The notes below the pieces were generated by a model. The model saw only the letters and a list, made by a program, of their open reading frames with translations. It did no database searches and was not told the origin of the DNA. 64,000 nucleotides of DNA, taken from the NCBI GenBank assembly GCA_009392005.1, contig VFHL01000004.1, positions 62,001-126,000 of the forward strand, read 5' to 3'. The translations under genes were made by a program, and so were the position numbers. Every line of letters starts with the position of its first letter. Positions within the stretch are counted from its first letter, which is position 1. Below are positions 42,487 through 51,752 of the stretch, in pieces. Origin of the DNA: SAR202 cluster bacterium (GTDB lineage Bacteria > Chloroflexota > Dehalococcoidia > UBA6926 > VFHL01).

Positions 42487-44913
42487 TTGGTTAACCTTTT
42501 AGTCTGGGTTGTCGTTTTAGAAATTGTGGGTATTATTGCCTTTCCCATTGGATATCCATTGTTTAAACAACTCAGTGATGCTGGCTTCGCAATTTCAAAA
42601 GTTTTGGGGATTTTATTAGGTTCCTACATATTTTGGATCATGGCGATTCTTGGCATTTTCCCAAATAGCTATCCAGGGATAGTTATAGCGTTTACGCTTT
42701 TGGCCTTGTTGGGTTGGTACTCATACCAACGTCATCGGGAAGACATTCATGACTTTTTCCGAAACAATCAGCGAAATATATTGACTATTGAGGCAATTTT
42801 TTTCACAACATTCATTCTCTATGGCCTTGTGCGTTCTTTGAACCCGGCCATTAATTTATCAACATTCGATACCATAACAACTGAGCAACCGATGGACCTT
42901 ATGTTGCTCAAAGCAACAATGACAAGTAGTTCGTATCCTCCACATGATAGTTGGCTAAGTGGATCTGTGATCAGATATTACTATTTTGGGTATTTGGCAA
43001 TTGGTTGGGTAGGTAGGTTATCTTTATCTTCTGCGCCATTCGTATACAACTTTGGACTCATCACCATTTTCGCGCTCACTTTTACGACGGTTTATGGAAC
43101 CGTATTTAATGTAGTGACACTCGTTAACGATAAAACCCAAATATCACAGCGACATGGTTTTCTGGCAGGAATTTTAGGGGGAATGCTCGTCCTTGTACTT
43201 GGTAACCTAGTTGGGTTTTTAGCGATTATTCGCCACTGGGGATTTGGGGGTGGTGCTTTTTGGAAATGGTTGAACATTCCCGGTCTGCTGTCTCCAGTAA
43301 CCAACCTGTCAATTTTACCGAGAGACAATTCATGGTGGTGGAGGGCAACACGAATTATTACAGATGGGCCCGGAGCAAACCCCATCGACGAGTTCCCTGC
43401 CTTCAGTTTCTTATTAGGAGATCTTCATCCCCATTTAATGTCGCTACCATTTGTAATGTTGGCGATCACCACTGCATTTGCTCTTTTTAAGCGCAATGGA
43501 TCAATAAATATATTATGGTTTTACAAACACCCAATATCGACTCTTTTGATCGGTCTTATTATCGGTGCACTTGGTTTCGTGAATAGTTGGGATTTACCAA
43601 CTTACGGTTTCCTGATTTTAAGTACGCTTACGTTAAAACTCCTGTTAAATAACAAGCACAATAGGATGTCTTTCGTTAGAGATACGTTAGTAATGCTATT
43701 GGGTTTCGTTATCATGATTGGTCTCCTGTTCGCGCCGTTTTTCCTGTCATTCGATAGCCAGGTACAGGGAGTCTTACCAGTTGCGCAAACAGGTACACGA
43801 GTAGTGCACTATATTCTCTTATGGGGATTGTTCCTAGGTATTTTACTAGGCGTAAATGGATTTGTTTTCGTTGTGGAAAAAGGTAGGTTTCCAAAGGCTG
43901 GAGTTATCACCGCAACCGTCATCGGTATCGGCCCCATTGTTATTTGGAGTATCTTAATGACCTTTTTGACACTTCTCTCAAGTTTGGATTTTTTCTCGGA
44001 TATGGGCGTTCTTACCGAAAGTTTGATAACTGCAAGCAATAAAAATCTAATTTGGACCCCCGACGAGCTATTGGGAGGTGTCGCTGGAAGATGGATCCTT
44101 CTGAGCCCACTTATAATTCTCAATATAGTTACCGTATTGAATGTTGGTCGTTTGGTGACAAATAACGGTGACCAGCGATTGATATTCGGCTTGATATTGG
44201 GTGTGTTGGGTTTATTGGTGGCCATTACGGCGGAGCTGTTTTTTGTACTGGATCTGTTTGGTACACGAATGAACACTGTCTTCAAATTACATTATCAAGT
44301 GTGGTTATTACTTAGTGTTGGCAGTGCAATATGCTTAGGCTCAATTTGGTCTTCGCGAGAACAGAAGAAAAAAGCCCAAAGTAACTGGAGATCTATCCAG
44401 TATGTTTTAATGATTTTAGTCGGGTGTTTCTCGTTGTACTCAATAGTGGCATCTGTTACCCAAATAACAAATTCAACGACAGGACCGACATTAGATGGAT
44501 TGGCATTTCATCGTCAAAATTTGGGAGCTGAAACTGATGCGATTATTTGGCTCGGAAAACATGTAACAGGTAGTTCTGTCGTGCTTGAAGCTCAGGGAAA
44601 TGACTACACGGATTCTGCCAGAGTATCAACGATCAGTGGGATTCCAACTGTTCTGGGATGGCTTGGTCATGAGCAGCAATGGGGCCATCCTTATAACAAT
44701 TTGATTCAAAGGAGGCAAGATGTTGATACTATTTACCAATCGGAGGATTTTTCTGTCATTCGTAGGCTATTAGCAAACTATGATGTTTCGCATATCTTCA
44801 TTGGCCGGTTAGAACGTGCTCGATATGGCCTCGATGTTGACGCAAGAATGTCCGAAATGTTTCCAATTGTGTATCGTAATGAAAGCGTGACTATATATTC
44901 GACCGGCTCTTAG
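42487..44913 (+). CDS. DUF2298 (Chlor_Arch_YYY) membrane protein
   Basis: An 808-aa membrane protein with at least 15 helices. The start is TTG 42487, supported by GAAGGA 8 nt upstream; TTG 42451 would add 12 residues. The family segments seen are FPIGYPLFKQLSDAGFAISKVLGILL near the N-terminus, DLMLLKATMTSSSYPPHDSWLSG and YYYFGYLAIG after it, and EFPAFSFLLGDLHPHLMSLPF in the middle. The acidic-His loop is typical of GT-C-like glycosyltransferases. The family is known mainly from Chloroflexi and archaea and has no proven activity. A TIGR03663 gene follows after 13 nt. Confidence 0.92.
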   Translation: MVNLLVWVVVLEIVGIIAFPIGYPLFKQLSDAGFAISKVLGILLGSYIFWIMAILGIFPNSYPGIVIAFTLLALLGWYSYQRHREDIHDFFRNNQRNILTIEAIFFTTFILYGLVRSLNPAINLSTFDTITTEQPMDLMLLKATMTSSSYPPHDSWLSGSVIRYYYFGYLAIGWVGRLSLSSAPFVYNFGLITIFALTFTTVYGTVFNVVTLVNDKTQISQRHGFLAGILGGMLVLVLGNLVGFLAIIRHWGFGGGAFWKWLNIPGLLSPVTNLSILPRDNSWWWRATRIITDGPGANPIDEFPAFSFLLGDLHPHLMSLPFVMLAITTAFALFKRNGSINILWFYKHPISTLLIGLIIGALGFVNSWDLPTYGFLILSTLTLKLLLNNKHNRMSFVRDTLVMLLGFVIMIGLLFAPFFLSFDSQVQGVLPVAQTGTRVVHYILLWGLFLGILLGVNGFVFVVEKGRFPKAGVITATVIGIGPIVIWSILMTFLTLLSSLDFFSDMGVLTESLITASNKNLIWTPDELLGGVAGRWILLSPLIILNIVTVLNVGRLVTNNGDQRLIFGLILGVLGLLVAITAELFFVLDLFGTRMNTVFKLHYQVWLLLSVGSAICLGSIWSSREQKKKAQSNWRSIQYVLMILVGCFSLYSIVASVTQITNSTTGPTLDGLAFHRQNLGAETDAIIWLGKHVTGSSVVLEAQGNDYTDSARVSTISGIPTVLGWLGHEQQWGHPYNNLIQRRQDVDTIYQSEDFSVIRRLLANYDVSHIFIGRLERARYGLDVDARMSEMFPIVYRNESVTIYSTGS

Positions 44914-44926
44914 CATATTTATAAAA

Positions 44927-47059
44927 ATGGAACTTAGCAAAAACATTTCTACATACTCCAAACGTTTTCGATCGTTACTTCCGCGGGGCACTACGCTTGA
45001 CCCCACTAAATGGGAATTAGCGTCATATACCACTTTATTGATTCTTGCTTTGATATTTCGGTTTTGGGATCTGGATGTACGGGCCTATCATCATGATGAA
45101 AGTCTTCATGTCTATTATAGTTACATTTACGCTAATGGAGGCTCATTTCAACACAATCCATTAATGCATGGTCCTCTCCAGTTTGAAGCCACCGCGTTCA
45201 TGTTTAAGTTGTTTGGGGATACTGATTATGTTGGCCGCGTAATTCCAGCGCTCATTGGTGTGGTGGTTGTATTGACACCGCTTATGTTCCGTAACTACAT
45301 CGGGCGCATTGGAGCAGTTGCGACAAGTGTTTTACTAACTATCTCTCCAACAATGTTGTACTACAGTCGTTTCGCTCGGAATGATATTTATATTGTGCTG
45401 TGGGATATCCTCTTGGTATATGCCGCTTTCCAGTTTTTAAGGAACAAACAAAATCGATACCTCTACATGGCTGCAGCGGTAATAGCCTTGGGTGTAGCTA
45501 CCAAAGAGGTTTTCTTTATGCATTTGTTCATCGTTGCAAGTTTTCTTTTTATCATCAGTATTCCGGATTTGTTGGGATGGGTACGTCGAAGAATCACACG
45601 ATCTCAGGTGGCCCAGCGAACAGCAATGCTCGCTCTTGTTATTACATTAACAATTCCACAAATACCCGCCATATCGGTATTTGTTCAAGGATCTTTAGGT
45701 GTCACTCTTGTTAATGAAGATTGGGCAGCAGGGATTATTGGGGCCCCTATCAATGCGAAACCTGGCTATACAAATAATGTTCTTGATTGGTTATCGTCTT
45801 CTTCGGGAATACGAACTCCTGCCATAGATCAATTGAACGCACCGGTGGGTGTTCAGCCTCATGGGTCGCTTGAGGTCGGGCCTTTGGTATTGGAGGCCGT
45901 TGATGTTGCTGTAATCATAACCCTAATATTTATCATCTTGTCTGTAACGTTAGGGCTGTGGTGGGGAGGAAAGCCGTGGGCGATTGCAGCTGGAATATTT
46001 TGGATAATTTACCTGGCCCTTTTCACAACTTTTTTCTCAAATATGCAAGGGGTTGCTAGTGGATTGTGGCAGTCGTTGGGATATTGGTTAGCACAGCATG
46101 ACGTGCGTAGAGGCAATCAGCCTTGGTATTACTATATTTTAATGCTTTCAACCTACGAATATCTTCCTCTTATTTCGGCCTTTTCATTTACTGTTTGGTA
46201 TTTTGTGCGAGGGGCAGCGTTAAAATTCAGCCAGCAACAATTTTTGTTGTTTCTGGTCTACTGGAGCTGCCTCAATTTCCTTTTCCTTTCCTATTCCGGC
46301 GAGAAAATGCCTTGGCTTACCGTTCATCTCGCCTTGCCATTAATTTTCTTGACTGGTTTCGGATTCCAACAGATTACACAGAGATTGATTCCGAGGGCAA
46401 ATGAAAATATGGATGATACGAACCCCACTTCAACGAATTCTCTCCCGCGACAAGGACAATCTGGTCTGGGGAACATGTTGTTGGCAAAACCTGGTCATTT
46501 TGTTCTTATCGGTTTGGTGATTGTACTCTTTGTGCTTACGATCCGGACAAGCTTCACTGCAAGCTACAAAAACATTGATGTGCCACGAGAGATGCTAATA
46601 TACACGCAAACGTCCCCCACCATTCCTCAGCTTCGAGATCGTTTAGCGATGATGGAGGATCCCGCATATCCTGGGAACACCCCGATTTTGGTGGATATTT
46701 CTGACGCCTTTGGCTGGCCATGGTACTGGTATCTCCGGCGTTACACGAATGTGCGGTATGTTGATTTGAGCAGTACCACTGCAGACGCTGATGGAAGAGT
46801 GTTGTTCGTCAGGATGGGCAACGAAGATAAAGTACAAGGAATCGATGAAACTTATCAACCTAGTGAAAGATACGCGTTCAGACAATGGTTCCAAGAGATA
46901 TACAAGAAATCAGGTGGGCCACTGAATGGACAAGACTTCATTGACGGTGTATCTGACCCATCTACATTGAAAACTTTATGGAAATATTGGCTTTATAAAA
47001 CACCGCCCAGAGAAGTCGGTAGCATTGATGGAGTGGCATATTTCCCTAAATTGAAATGA
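44927..47059 (+). CDS. TIGR03663 membrane glycosyltransferase-like protein (Agl23-like)
   Basis: A 710-aa GT-C fold protein with about 12 membrane helices and the catalytic-type loop YHHDESLHVYY (H55-H56-D57-E58). NPLMHGPLQFE and FARNDIYIVLWD are further family segments. TIGR03663 proteins resemble the archaeal N-glycosylation-linked Agl23 and protein mannosyltransferase families and use polyprenyl-phosphate sugars. The outward C-terminal part (about 570-700) is a soluble domain. Pairing with DUF2298 recurs in Chloroflexi and suggests a shared envelope-glycan or glycoprotein role. Confidence 0.9.
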   Translation: MELSKNISTYSKRFRSLLPRGTTLDPTKWELASYTTLLILALIFRFWDLDVRAYHHDESLHVYYSYIYANGGSFQHNPLMHGPLQFEATAFMFKLFGDTDYVGRVIPALIGVVVVLTPLMFRNYIGRIGAVATSVLLTISPTMLYYSRFARNDIYIVLWDILLVYAAFQFLRNKQNRYLYMAAAVIALGVATKEVFFMHLFIVASFLFIISIPDLLGWVRRRITRSQVAQRTAMLALVITLTIPQIPAISVFVQGSLGVTLVNEDWAAGIIGAPINAKPGYTNNVLDWLSSSSGIRTPAIDQLNAPVGVQPHGSLEVGPLVLEAVDVAVIITLIFIILSVTLGLWWGGKPWAIAAGIFWIIYLALFTTFFSNMQGVASGLWQSLGYWLAQHDVRRGNQPWYYYILMLSTYEYLPLISAFSFTVWYFVRGAALKFSQQQFLLFLVYWSCLNFLFLSYSGEKMPWLTVHLALPLIFLTGFGFQQITQRLIPRANENMDDTNPTSTNSLPRQGQSGLGNMLLAKPGHFVLIGLVIVLFVLTIRTSFTASYKNIDVPREMLIYTQTSPTIPQLRDRLAMMEDPAYPGNTPILVDISDAFGWPWYWYLRRYTNVRYVDLSSTTADADGRVLFVRMGNEDKVQGIDETYQPSERYAFRQWFQEIYKKSGGPLNGQDFIDGVSDPSTLKTLWKYWLYKTPPREVGSIDGVAYFPKLK

Positions 47060-47128
47060 TTGTTGATGACCGGTGTTACACGGTTACGCGGGAAACACAT
47101 ATGAGCCCATTATGGAGTGATTTGTGTT

Positions 47129-47144
47129 TGTGATTTAGGTCACG
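47129..47144 (+). promoter_or_regulatory. CRP/FNR-type site with downstream -10
   Basis: TGTGATTTAGGTCACG is TGTGA-N6-TCACG, one base from the CRP consensus. TATACA (47164-47169) is a possible -10, placing the site centre about 40 nt upstream of the start, the position used by class II CRP activation. There is no good -35, as expected for an activated promoter. It would drive the MFS gene that follows. Confidence 0.35.
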
Positions 47145-47268
47145 GCGGTGTGGTGCTGACATTTATACAGCCTTGGTGTGAACTTTTTGTTACGGATTCA
47201 TTCGATATTTTCGGTCAGATTACGCTGGCGAAAATGGTCCCATAAGAAGTTGGTGTGCGGCATTTAAT

Positions 47269-48585
47269 TTGCAGAAAGGAACATTGTTAGTATTGAAGGG
47301 CGTTAAAGAGCGATTTGGTGGAAAAATCTATTATGGTTGGGTAATTGTAGCCACCATGGCGATCGCCAATATAGCCCAAACCGCTGAGTTCAATCCAGTT
47401 ATAGGTGTTTTTTTGAAGCCTATTACTGAGGAATTTGGTTGGTCACGGGCTATGTATGCGGGTGCAATCACTCTAGGTTCCTTTTTAGGAGGATTAGTCG
47501 CTGTCGTCGCCGGGCCTTTACTCGATCGATTTGGGCCAAGGAAAATTCTATTTGCAGCGTTTCTAGTTCTCGGGGCCGTAATTATCGGGTTGGGATTGTT
47601 CAAAACATTGTGGCAATTTTATATCGTCATGTCGACTAGTCGAGCGATCGTCCAAGGCGTAATTGCGATTTCCACGGGAGTCGTAATTTCTAAATGGTTT
47701 ATTCAAAAACGTGGAAGAGCGATTGCAATTTCAACTGCAGGTACAAGAGTGGGGAACGCGATTATCCCACTTGGAGTTCAAATAATCATCTCATCTTTTG
47801 GATGGCGTGTCGCAGCGATCGCCCTCGGGGCATTTACTTGGGCGATCACCCTTGTTCCAATTGCCCTTTTTCTCAGACGATCTCCGGAAGACATTGGTCT
47901 ACTACCTGATGGTGAAGAACGTCATTCTCGTAGCAATACTCGAGAGACGTTAGACGATGTCAACGAACCAACAACACAAAAAGAGGTGTCATTTACACCA
48001 CGTGAAGCTATGCGTAGCAGGGCATTTTACCTTGTTCTATTTGCGTCGTCAGCGGCTTTTTTTAATGGTGCTGGGGTCAATTTCAATATGTTTGCATACT
48101 TTACTGATCAAGGAATCCCTGATGATAAAGCTATCATTGTTTTGACAGTTTGGTCTGTACTCGGTTTTTTTGGCGGGATGTTTACCGGATTCTTGACTGA
48201 GAAGATTCACGTACGATGGATGATGATGGTAGTCTTTTTGCTGATTAGTGTCGGTGTATTTGTAATGAGTCTGATTAATGATTTGCGGACAGCTTATATA
48301 TTTGCGATTGTCCACGGCTTATGTTTTGGTGGAATGCCCATGCTCCAACAGATCGTATGGGCGGATTATTTTGGACGCGAATCTCAGGGTGCAATTCGGG
48401 GGATCGTCACTCCCATTCAAATGCTTTGTAATGCCCTAGGTCCGCTAGCTGCAACCTTAGTATTTGATAACACAGGAAGTTACATATCCATCTTTTATGT
48501 ATTTATAATAATCTACATCATCGCTGCGCTTGCTATGGCATTTGCTCGGTCCCCACAATACAAAAACGTTTCTCAAGAAGAATAA
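47269..48585 (+). CDS. MFS transporter, monocarboxylate/oxalate-formate type
   Basis: A 438-aa, 12-helix carrier. YGWVIVATMAIANIAQTAEFNPVIGVF, FGWSRAMYAGAITLG and GPLLDRFGPRK are typical of the OFA/MCT branch, which carries short organic acids. The central loop (EERHSRSNTRETLDDVNE) is hydrophilic. The start is uncertain: TTG 47269, 47284 and 47293 are in frame and AAAGGA lies before the last two. A paralogue of the same branch is encoded at 54883-56157. Confidence 0.87.
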   Translation: MQKGTLLVLKGVKERFGGKIYYGWVIVATMAIANIAQTAEFNPVIGVFLKPITEEFGWSRAMYAGAITLGSFLGGLVAVVAGPLLDRFGPRKILFAAFLVLGAVIIGLGLFKTLWQFYIVMSTSRAIVQGVIAISTGVVISKWFIQKRGRAIAISTAGTRVGNAIIPLGVQIIISSFGWRVAAIALGAFTWAITLVPIALFLRRSPEDIGLLPDGEERHSRSNTRETLDDVNEPTTQKEVSFTPREAMRSRAFYLVLFASSAAFFNGAGVNFNMFAYFTDQGIPDDKAIIVLTVWSVLGFFGGMFTGFLTEKIHVRWMMMVVFLLISVGVFVMSLINDLRTAYIFAIVHGLCFGGMPMLQQIVWADYFGRESQGAIRGIVTPIQMLCNALGPLAATLVFDNTGSYISIFYVFIIIYIIAALAMAFARSPQYKNVSQEE

Positions 48586-48750
48586 TCCCATTCTGATTTT
48601 ACGGACATTCGATGTCATATATTTGCTGATTTTTTGTAAACGAAACCACAAAACACAAGAGGCGCGATACAATAGCGTGGTGGGGAGAAAGTTTTGATTA
48701 AATTTACTTGTCTTCGATTTCTCGATTTGTGATAAAAGGAGGATTCCGTT

Positions 48751-49233
48751 ATGCAGTTTCCAGCGAGAGTGGATGTTCAGCTCATCGACGAAAATGAGCA
48801 AAACGTCAACAGTGAAAAGATCATTTTGTTCATGGAATTTTACCAAGATGGAAATCAGCGATACACGTTTATGGCGGGGTTGTCTAATGAGGATGGACGT
48901 ATAACGCTGAATCCTGAAGCGCTGAATAATCAGTTGGAATACAATCGTGCGCAGGATCCGGAAGGATTTGACACTACGCTGGAGGATTGTGACGACATCT
49001 TTTCACTACTAGTTGTGCCAGGCCAATATATAGATGACATTGTTGAACAACTGCAAAATGTTTCCACTAATGAAGAAGTTTCGAGTGCAATGCAAATGTA
49101 CCGAGAATCAACAAACTTTAGATACAACGAAGCCCGTATGGTATTCAATCTCTCTGAGGTTCCCGGTGATCAAAATGTGGTTTTGCAATTGCCTATCGAA
49201 CGTATTTCTTTTGGCAATCCATCCACAGACTAA
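48751..49233 (+). CDS. Hypothetical 160-aa acidic protein
   Basis: A complete gene with a very strong ribosome site (AAAGGAGG, about 8 nt before ATG 48751), which supports real translation. The product is soluble, acidic and rich in Asn and Gln, with a beta-rich start (ARVDVQLIDENEQ), a helical middle (YIDDIVEQLQNVSTNEEVSSAMQMY) and a beta-rich end (VVLQLPIERISFG). There are no Cys-metal motifs and I recognise no family. It stands alone between an MFS gene and the flippase-like gene. Confidence 0.7.
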   Translation: MQFPARVDVQLIDENEQNVNSEKIILFMEFYQDGNQRYTFMAGLSNEDGRITLNPEALNNQLEYNRAQDPEGFDTTLEDCDDIFSLLVVPGQYIDDIVEQLQNVSTNEEVSSAMQMYRESTNFRYNEARMVFNLSEVPGDQNVVLQLPIERISFGNPSTD

Positions 49234-49326
49234 GTGCCGAATGGTTGTATCACTTTCAAAGCATGAGAAAAGCAATGCTCGGACCAATACCCGTAATGTA
49301 TTCAGCTTTGAAAGCGGGCAAGGGAA

Positions 49327-50319
49327 GTGCTAAAGAAGAAACGCATCTGGCTGGGTGCCGTAATCAGTTTGATCTTTCTAGGTCTAATCTTCCGGCAAAT
49401 GTCGCTATCCGATTTGCAACACGCCCTTGGAGAAGCTCAATACGGTTATCTTGTTCCTGCGATCCTTATCTATTTTATATCTCTTGGCTTTCGTGCAATT
49501 AGATGTCACTTTTTGTTGAGACACCTGAAGCCCCTTAGTTTCAGCACTCTCTTTGGGCTTCTCTCAATTGGATACATGGTCAATAATATATCGCCCCTGC
49601 GTCTAGGTGATTTTGCTCGCTCCTATTTGCTGGGAGAACGAGAGGATATTAGTAAAGCATCGGCATTAGGAAACATAGCGGTTGAACGCACTCTAGATGG
49701 CATTGTTTTAGTCCTCTTCATGGCAGTGGCAGGTATAAGCTTATCCTTGACACCATTTCTGACACAGTTGGGGTATTGGGCGGCTATCGCGTTCATCAGT
49801 GTCCTCTTGGCAATGGTTGTGATTGTACTGTTCCCTCGGTATATGCTTCGCTTTGTTGGGTGGTTCATCAAATTCCTTCCGGGCAATCTAGGGAAGAAAA
49901 TGCATGAACTAGCGCTTCTTATAATTGATGGATTTAATGTGTTTCGCCGTCCTAAATTACTTGCTGCATCAGTCTTGCTCAGCGTGCCAATTTGGTTATG
50001 TGAGGCATGGATGTATTATGTCGTGGGCTTGGGTTTTCAATTACAATTATCTCTTGAGATTGTTATCATGATTACCGCCGCTTCAAACTTAGCGGTTAGT
50101 ATTCCCTCATCGCAAGGAGGCGTTGGTCCCTTCGAGTTTTTCGCAGCACAAACCGTAATGCTCACAGATGTGGCGCCGGAGTTAGCAGCCGCGTATGCAC
50201 TGGTTTTGCATATAACTCTGTTGCTTCCAGTCACGCTACTCGGTATTTTTTATTTAGGGCGATACAAATTAGCTTTGCGAGAACTCCTAACAATGGATTT
50301 ACGGCAAAAAGCTGACTAG
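49327..50319 (+). CDS. Flippase-like UPF0104 / lysylphosphatidylglycerol synthase TM-domain protein
   Basis: A 330-aa protein with about eight membrane helices and the family segments FRAIRCHFLLRHL, NNISPLRLGDFARSYLLG (the PxRxGD/E-like loop) and SIPSSQGGVGPFEFF. UPF0104 proteins resemble the membrane part of MprF and are linked to lipid or glycolipid flipping. The start is taken as GTG 49327. It lies near TIGR03663 and DUF2298 and is 120 nt before a flavoprotein gene, which fits an envelope-lipid or glycan context. Confidence 0.88.
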   Translation: MLKKKRIWLGAVISLIFLGLIFRQMSLSDLQHALGEAQYGYLVPAILIYFISLGFRAIRCHFLLRHLKPLSFSTLFGLLSIGYMVNNISPLRLGDFARSYLLGEREDISKASALGNIAVERTLDGIVLVLFMAVAGISLSLTPFLTQLGYWAAIAFISVLLAMVVIVLFPRYMLRFVGWFIKFLPGNLGKKMHELALLIIDGFNVFRRPKLLAASVLLSVPIWLCEAWMYYVVGLGFQLQLSLEIVIMITAASNLAVSIPSSQGGVGPFEFFAAQTVMLTDVAPELAAAYALVLHITLLLPVTLLGIFYLGRYKLALRELLTMDLRQKAD

Positions 50320-50439
50320 TTGTAACATAATCGATTTTGACAACATCTAATGAACGAGATCATAGGATAAGCAAATGTTTCCGAAAATATCACAACGTTT
50401 TGGATTAATCTCCAACAACAGAGAGAAAAGAGGATCCTT

Positions 50440-51750
50440 GTGAGGGTTGGCATCATTGGTGGCGGTGTTGGTGGGTTAGGCGCTGCATACGATTTGCTGA
50501 AATCCGGTCATGAAGTCGAGCTTTATGAACGAGCGCCATTTCTCGGTGGATTAGCATCTACATTCGATGTAGGCGGCGGACAGCTTGAGCGTTTTTATCA
50601 TCACCTATTCACTAGTGACACAACAATCATCGAGCTTCTTCAGGAACTTGGCCTTGATGATCGGTTGATTTGGGAAGATTCCAAGGTTGGCTGGTTTGCT
50701 GATGGAAAGATTTACCCCTTTTCGACTCCCTTTGATCTTTTGAAGTTTTCCCGGGTTAGTATTTTTGATCGAATACGAATGGGCCTTGTAACATTGTATC
50801 TCCAGCGGTACAAAAATTGGAAGAATTTGGAAAACATTACCGCAGCAGAATGGATGCGTAAATGGGCTGGTAAGCGCAATTGGGAAATGATATGGGAACC
50901 ATTGATGATGGGCAAATTCACTGTTTATAGAGAACAGATTGCGATGCCTTGGCTTTGGAGCAAATTTGTTACACGATCATCATCAAGGCAACATCTCCTA
51001 GGGAAAGAGAAGCTAGGGTATATCAGGGGCAGCTGGGGTACTCTTGTTGATGAACTACAACAAAGAATTACAAATATGAATGGTATTTTGAAACCAAACA
51101 CTCTCGTGACCCAAATTGTTTCGCAAGAGAATCGCATCACTGGACTAAAGATTAGAAATGCAGATGGGGAAGAAAAATTACGCCCTTTTGATGTTGTTAT
51201 TTCAACCGTGCCTACATTCCTTCTTCCCAACCTGATTGATCTTCCAAAGGAATATGCAGATCAATGTACAAGTGTTGAGTATGAAGGAGCGATAGCAGTC
51301 ATATGGGTTTTAAAGAAACCGTTATCGAACATATACTGGCTCAACGTCGCAGATCGAGACATCCCATTTCTCCTTGCTCTTGAACAAACAAATCTTGTGC
51401 CGCCCTCCGAATATGGTGGAAAGCATATTGTTTATACCGCGAACTATGTACCGAAAGATGATTACCGATGGCCATTGGATGAATCAGACATCGTGGCAGA
51501 TTACATTCCTCATCTGAAGAAGATTAATCCCTCATTTGAGGAATCCTGGATTGAAAAAACCTACCTTCATAAAGAGGCAGCCGCACAACCGATTATGACA
51601 ACAAATTACTCGCAAAAAATGCCTTCCGTGAAAACACCTATTAACGGCCTTTGGACTGCTGCCATGAGTCAGGTTTACCCAATGGATCGCGGGACGAATT
51701 ACAGTATTCAACTAGGAATCGACGTTGCGCGGAGGGCTGTTAAAGAGTAA
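50440..51750 (+). CDS. FAD-dependent oxidoreductase, protoporphyrinogen oxidase/UDP-galactopyranose mutase-like
   Basis: A 436-aa flavoprotein. The Rossmann motif is VGIIGGGVGGLGAAYDLLKSG at the N-terminus, then LYERAPFLGGLASTFDVGG and FYHHLF. MIWEPLMMGKF and GYIRGSWGTLVDEL are shared with amine-oxidase-type enzymes found in glycan clusters of Chloroflexi and actinobacteria. GTG 50440 has AGAGG about 8 nt upstream. The substrate is unproven; a sugar-nucleotide or isoprenoid-linked role would fit the neighbouring flippase and glycosyltransferases. Confidence 0.87.
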   Translation: MRVGIIGGGVGGLGAAYDLLKSGHEVELYERAPFLGGLASTFDVGGGQLERFYHHLFTSDTTIIELLQELGLDDRLIWEDSKVGWFADGKIYPFSTPFDLLKFSRVSIFDRIRMGLVTLYLQRYKNWKNLENITAAEWMRKWAGKRNWEMIWEPLMMGKFTVYREQIAMPWLWSKFVTRSSSRQHLLGKEKLGYIRGSWGTLVDELQQRITNMNGILKPNTLVTQIVSQENRITGLKIRNADGEEKLRPFDVVISTVPTFLLPNLIDLPKEYADQCTSVEYEGAIAVIWVLKKPLSNIYWLNVADRDIPFLLALEQTNLVPPSEYGGKHIVYTANYVPKDDYRWPLDESDIVADYIPHLKKINPSFEESWIEKTYLHKEAAAQPIMTTNYSQKMPSVKTPINGLWTAAMSQVYPMDRGTNYSIQLGIDVARRAVKE

Positions 51751-51752
51751 TG

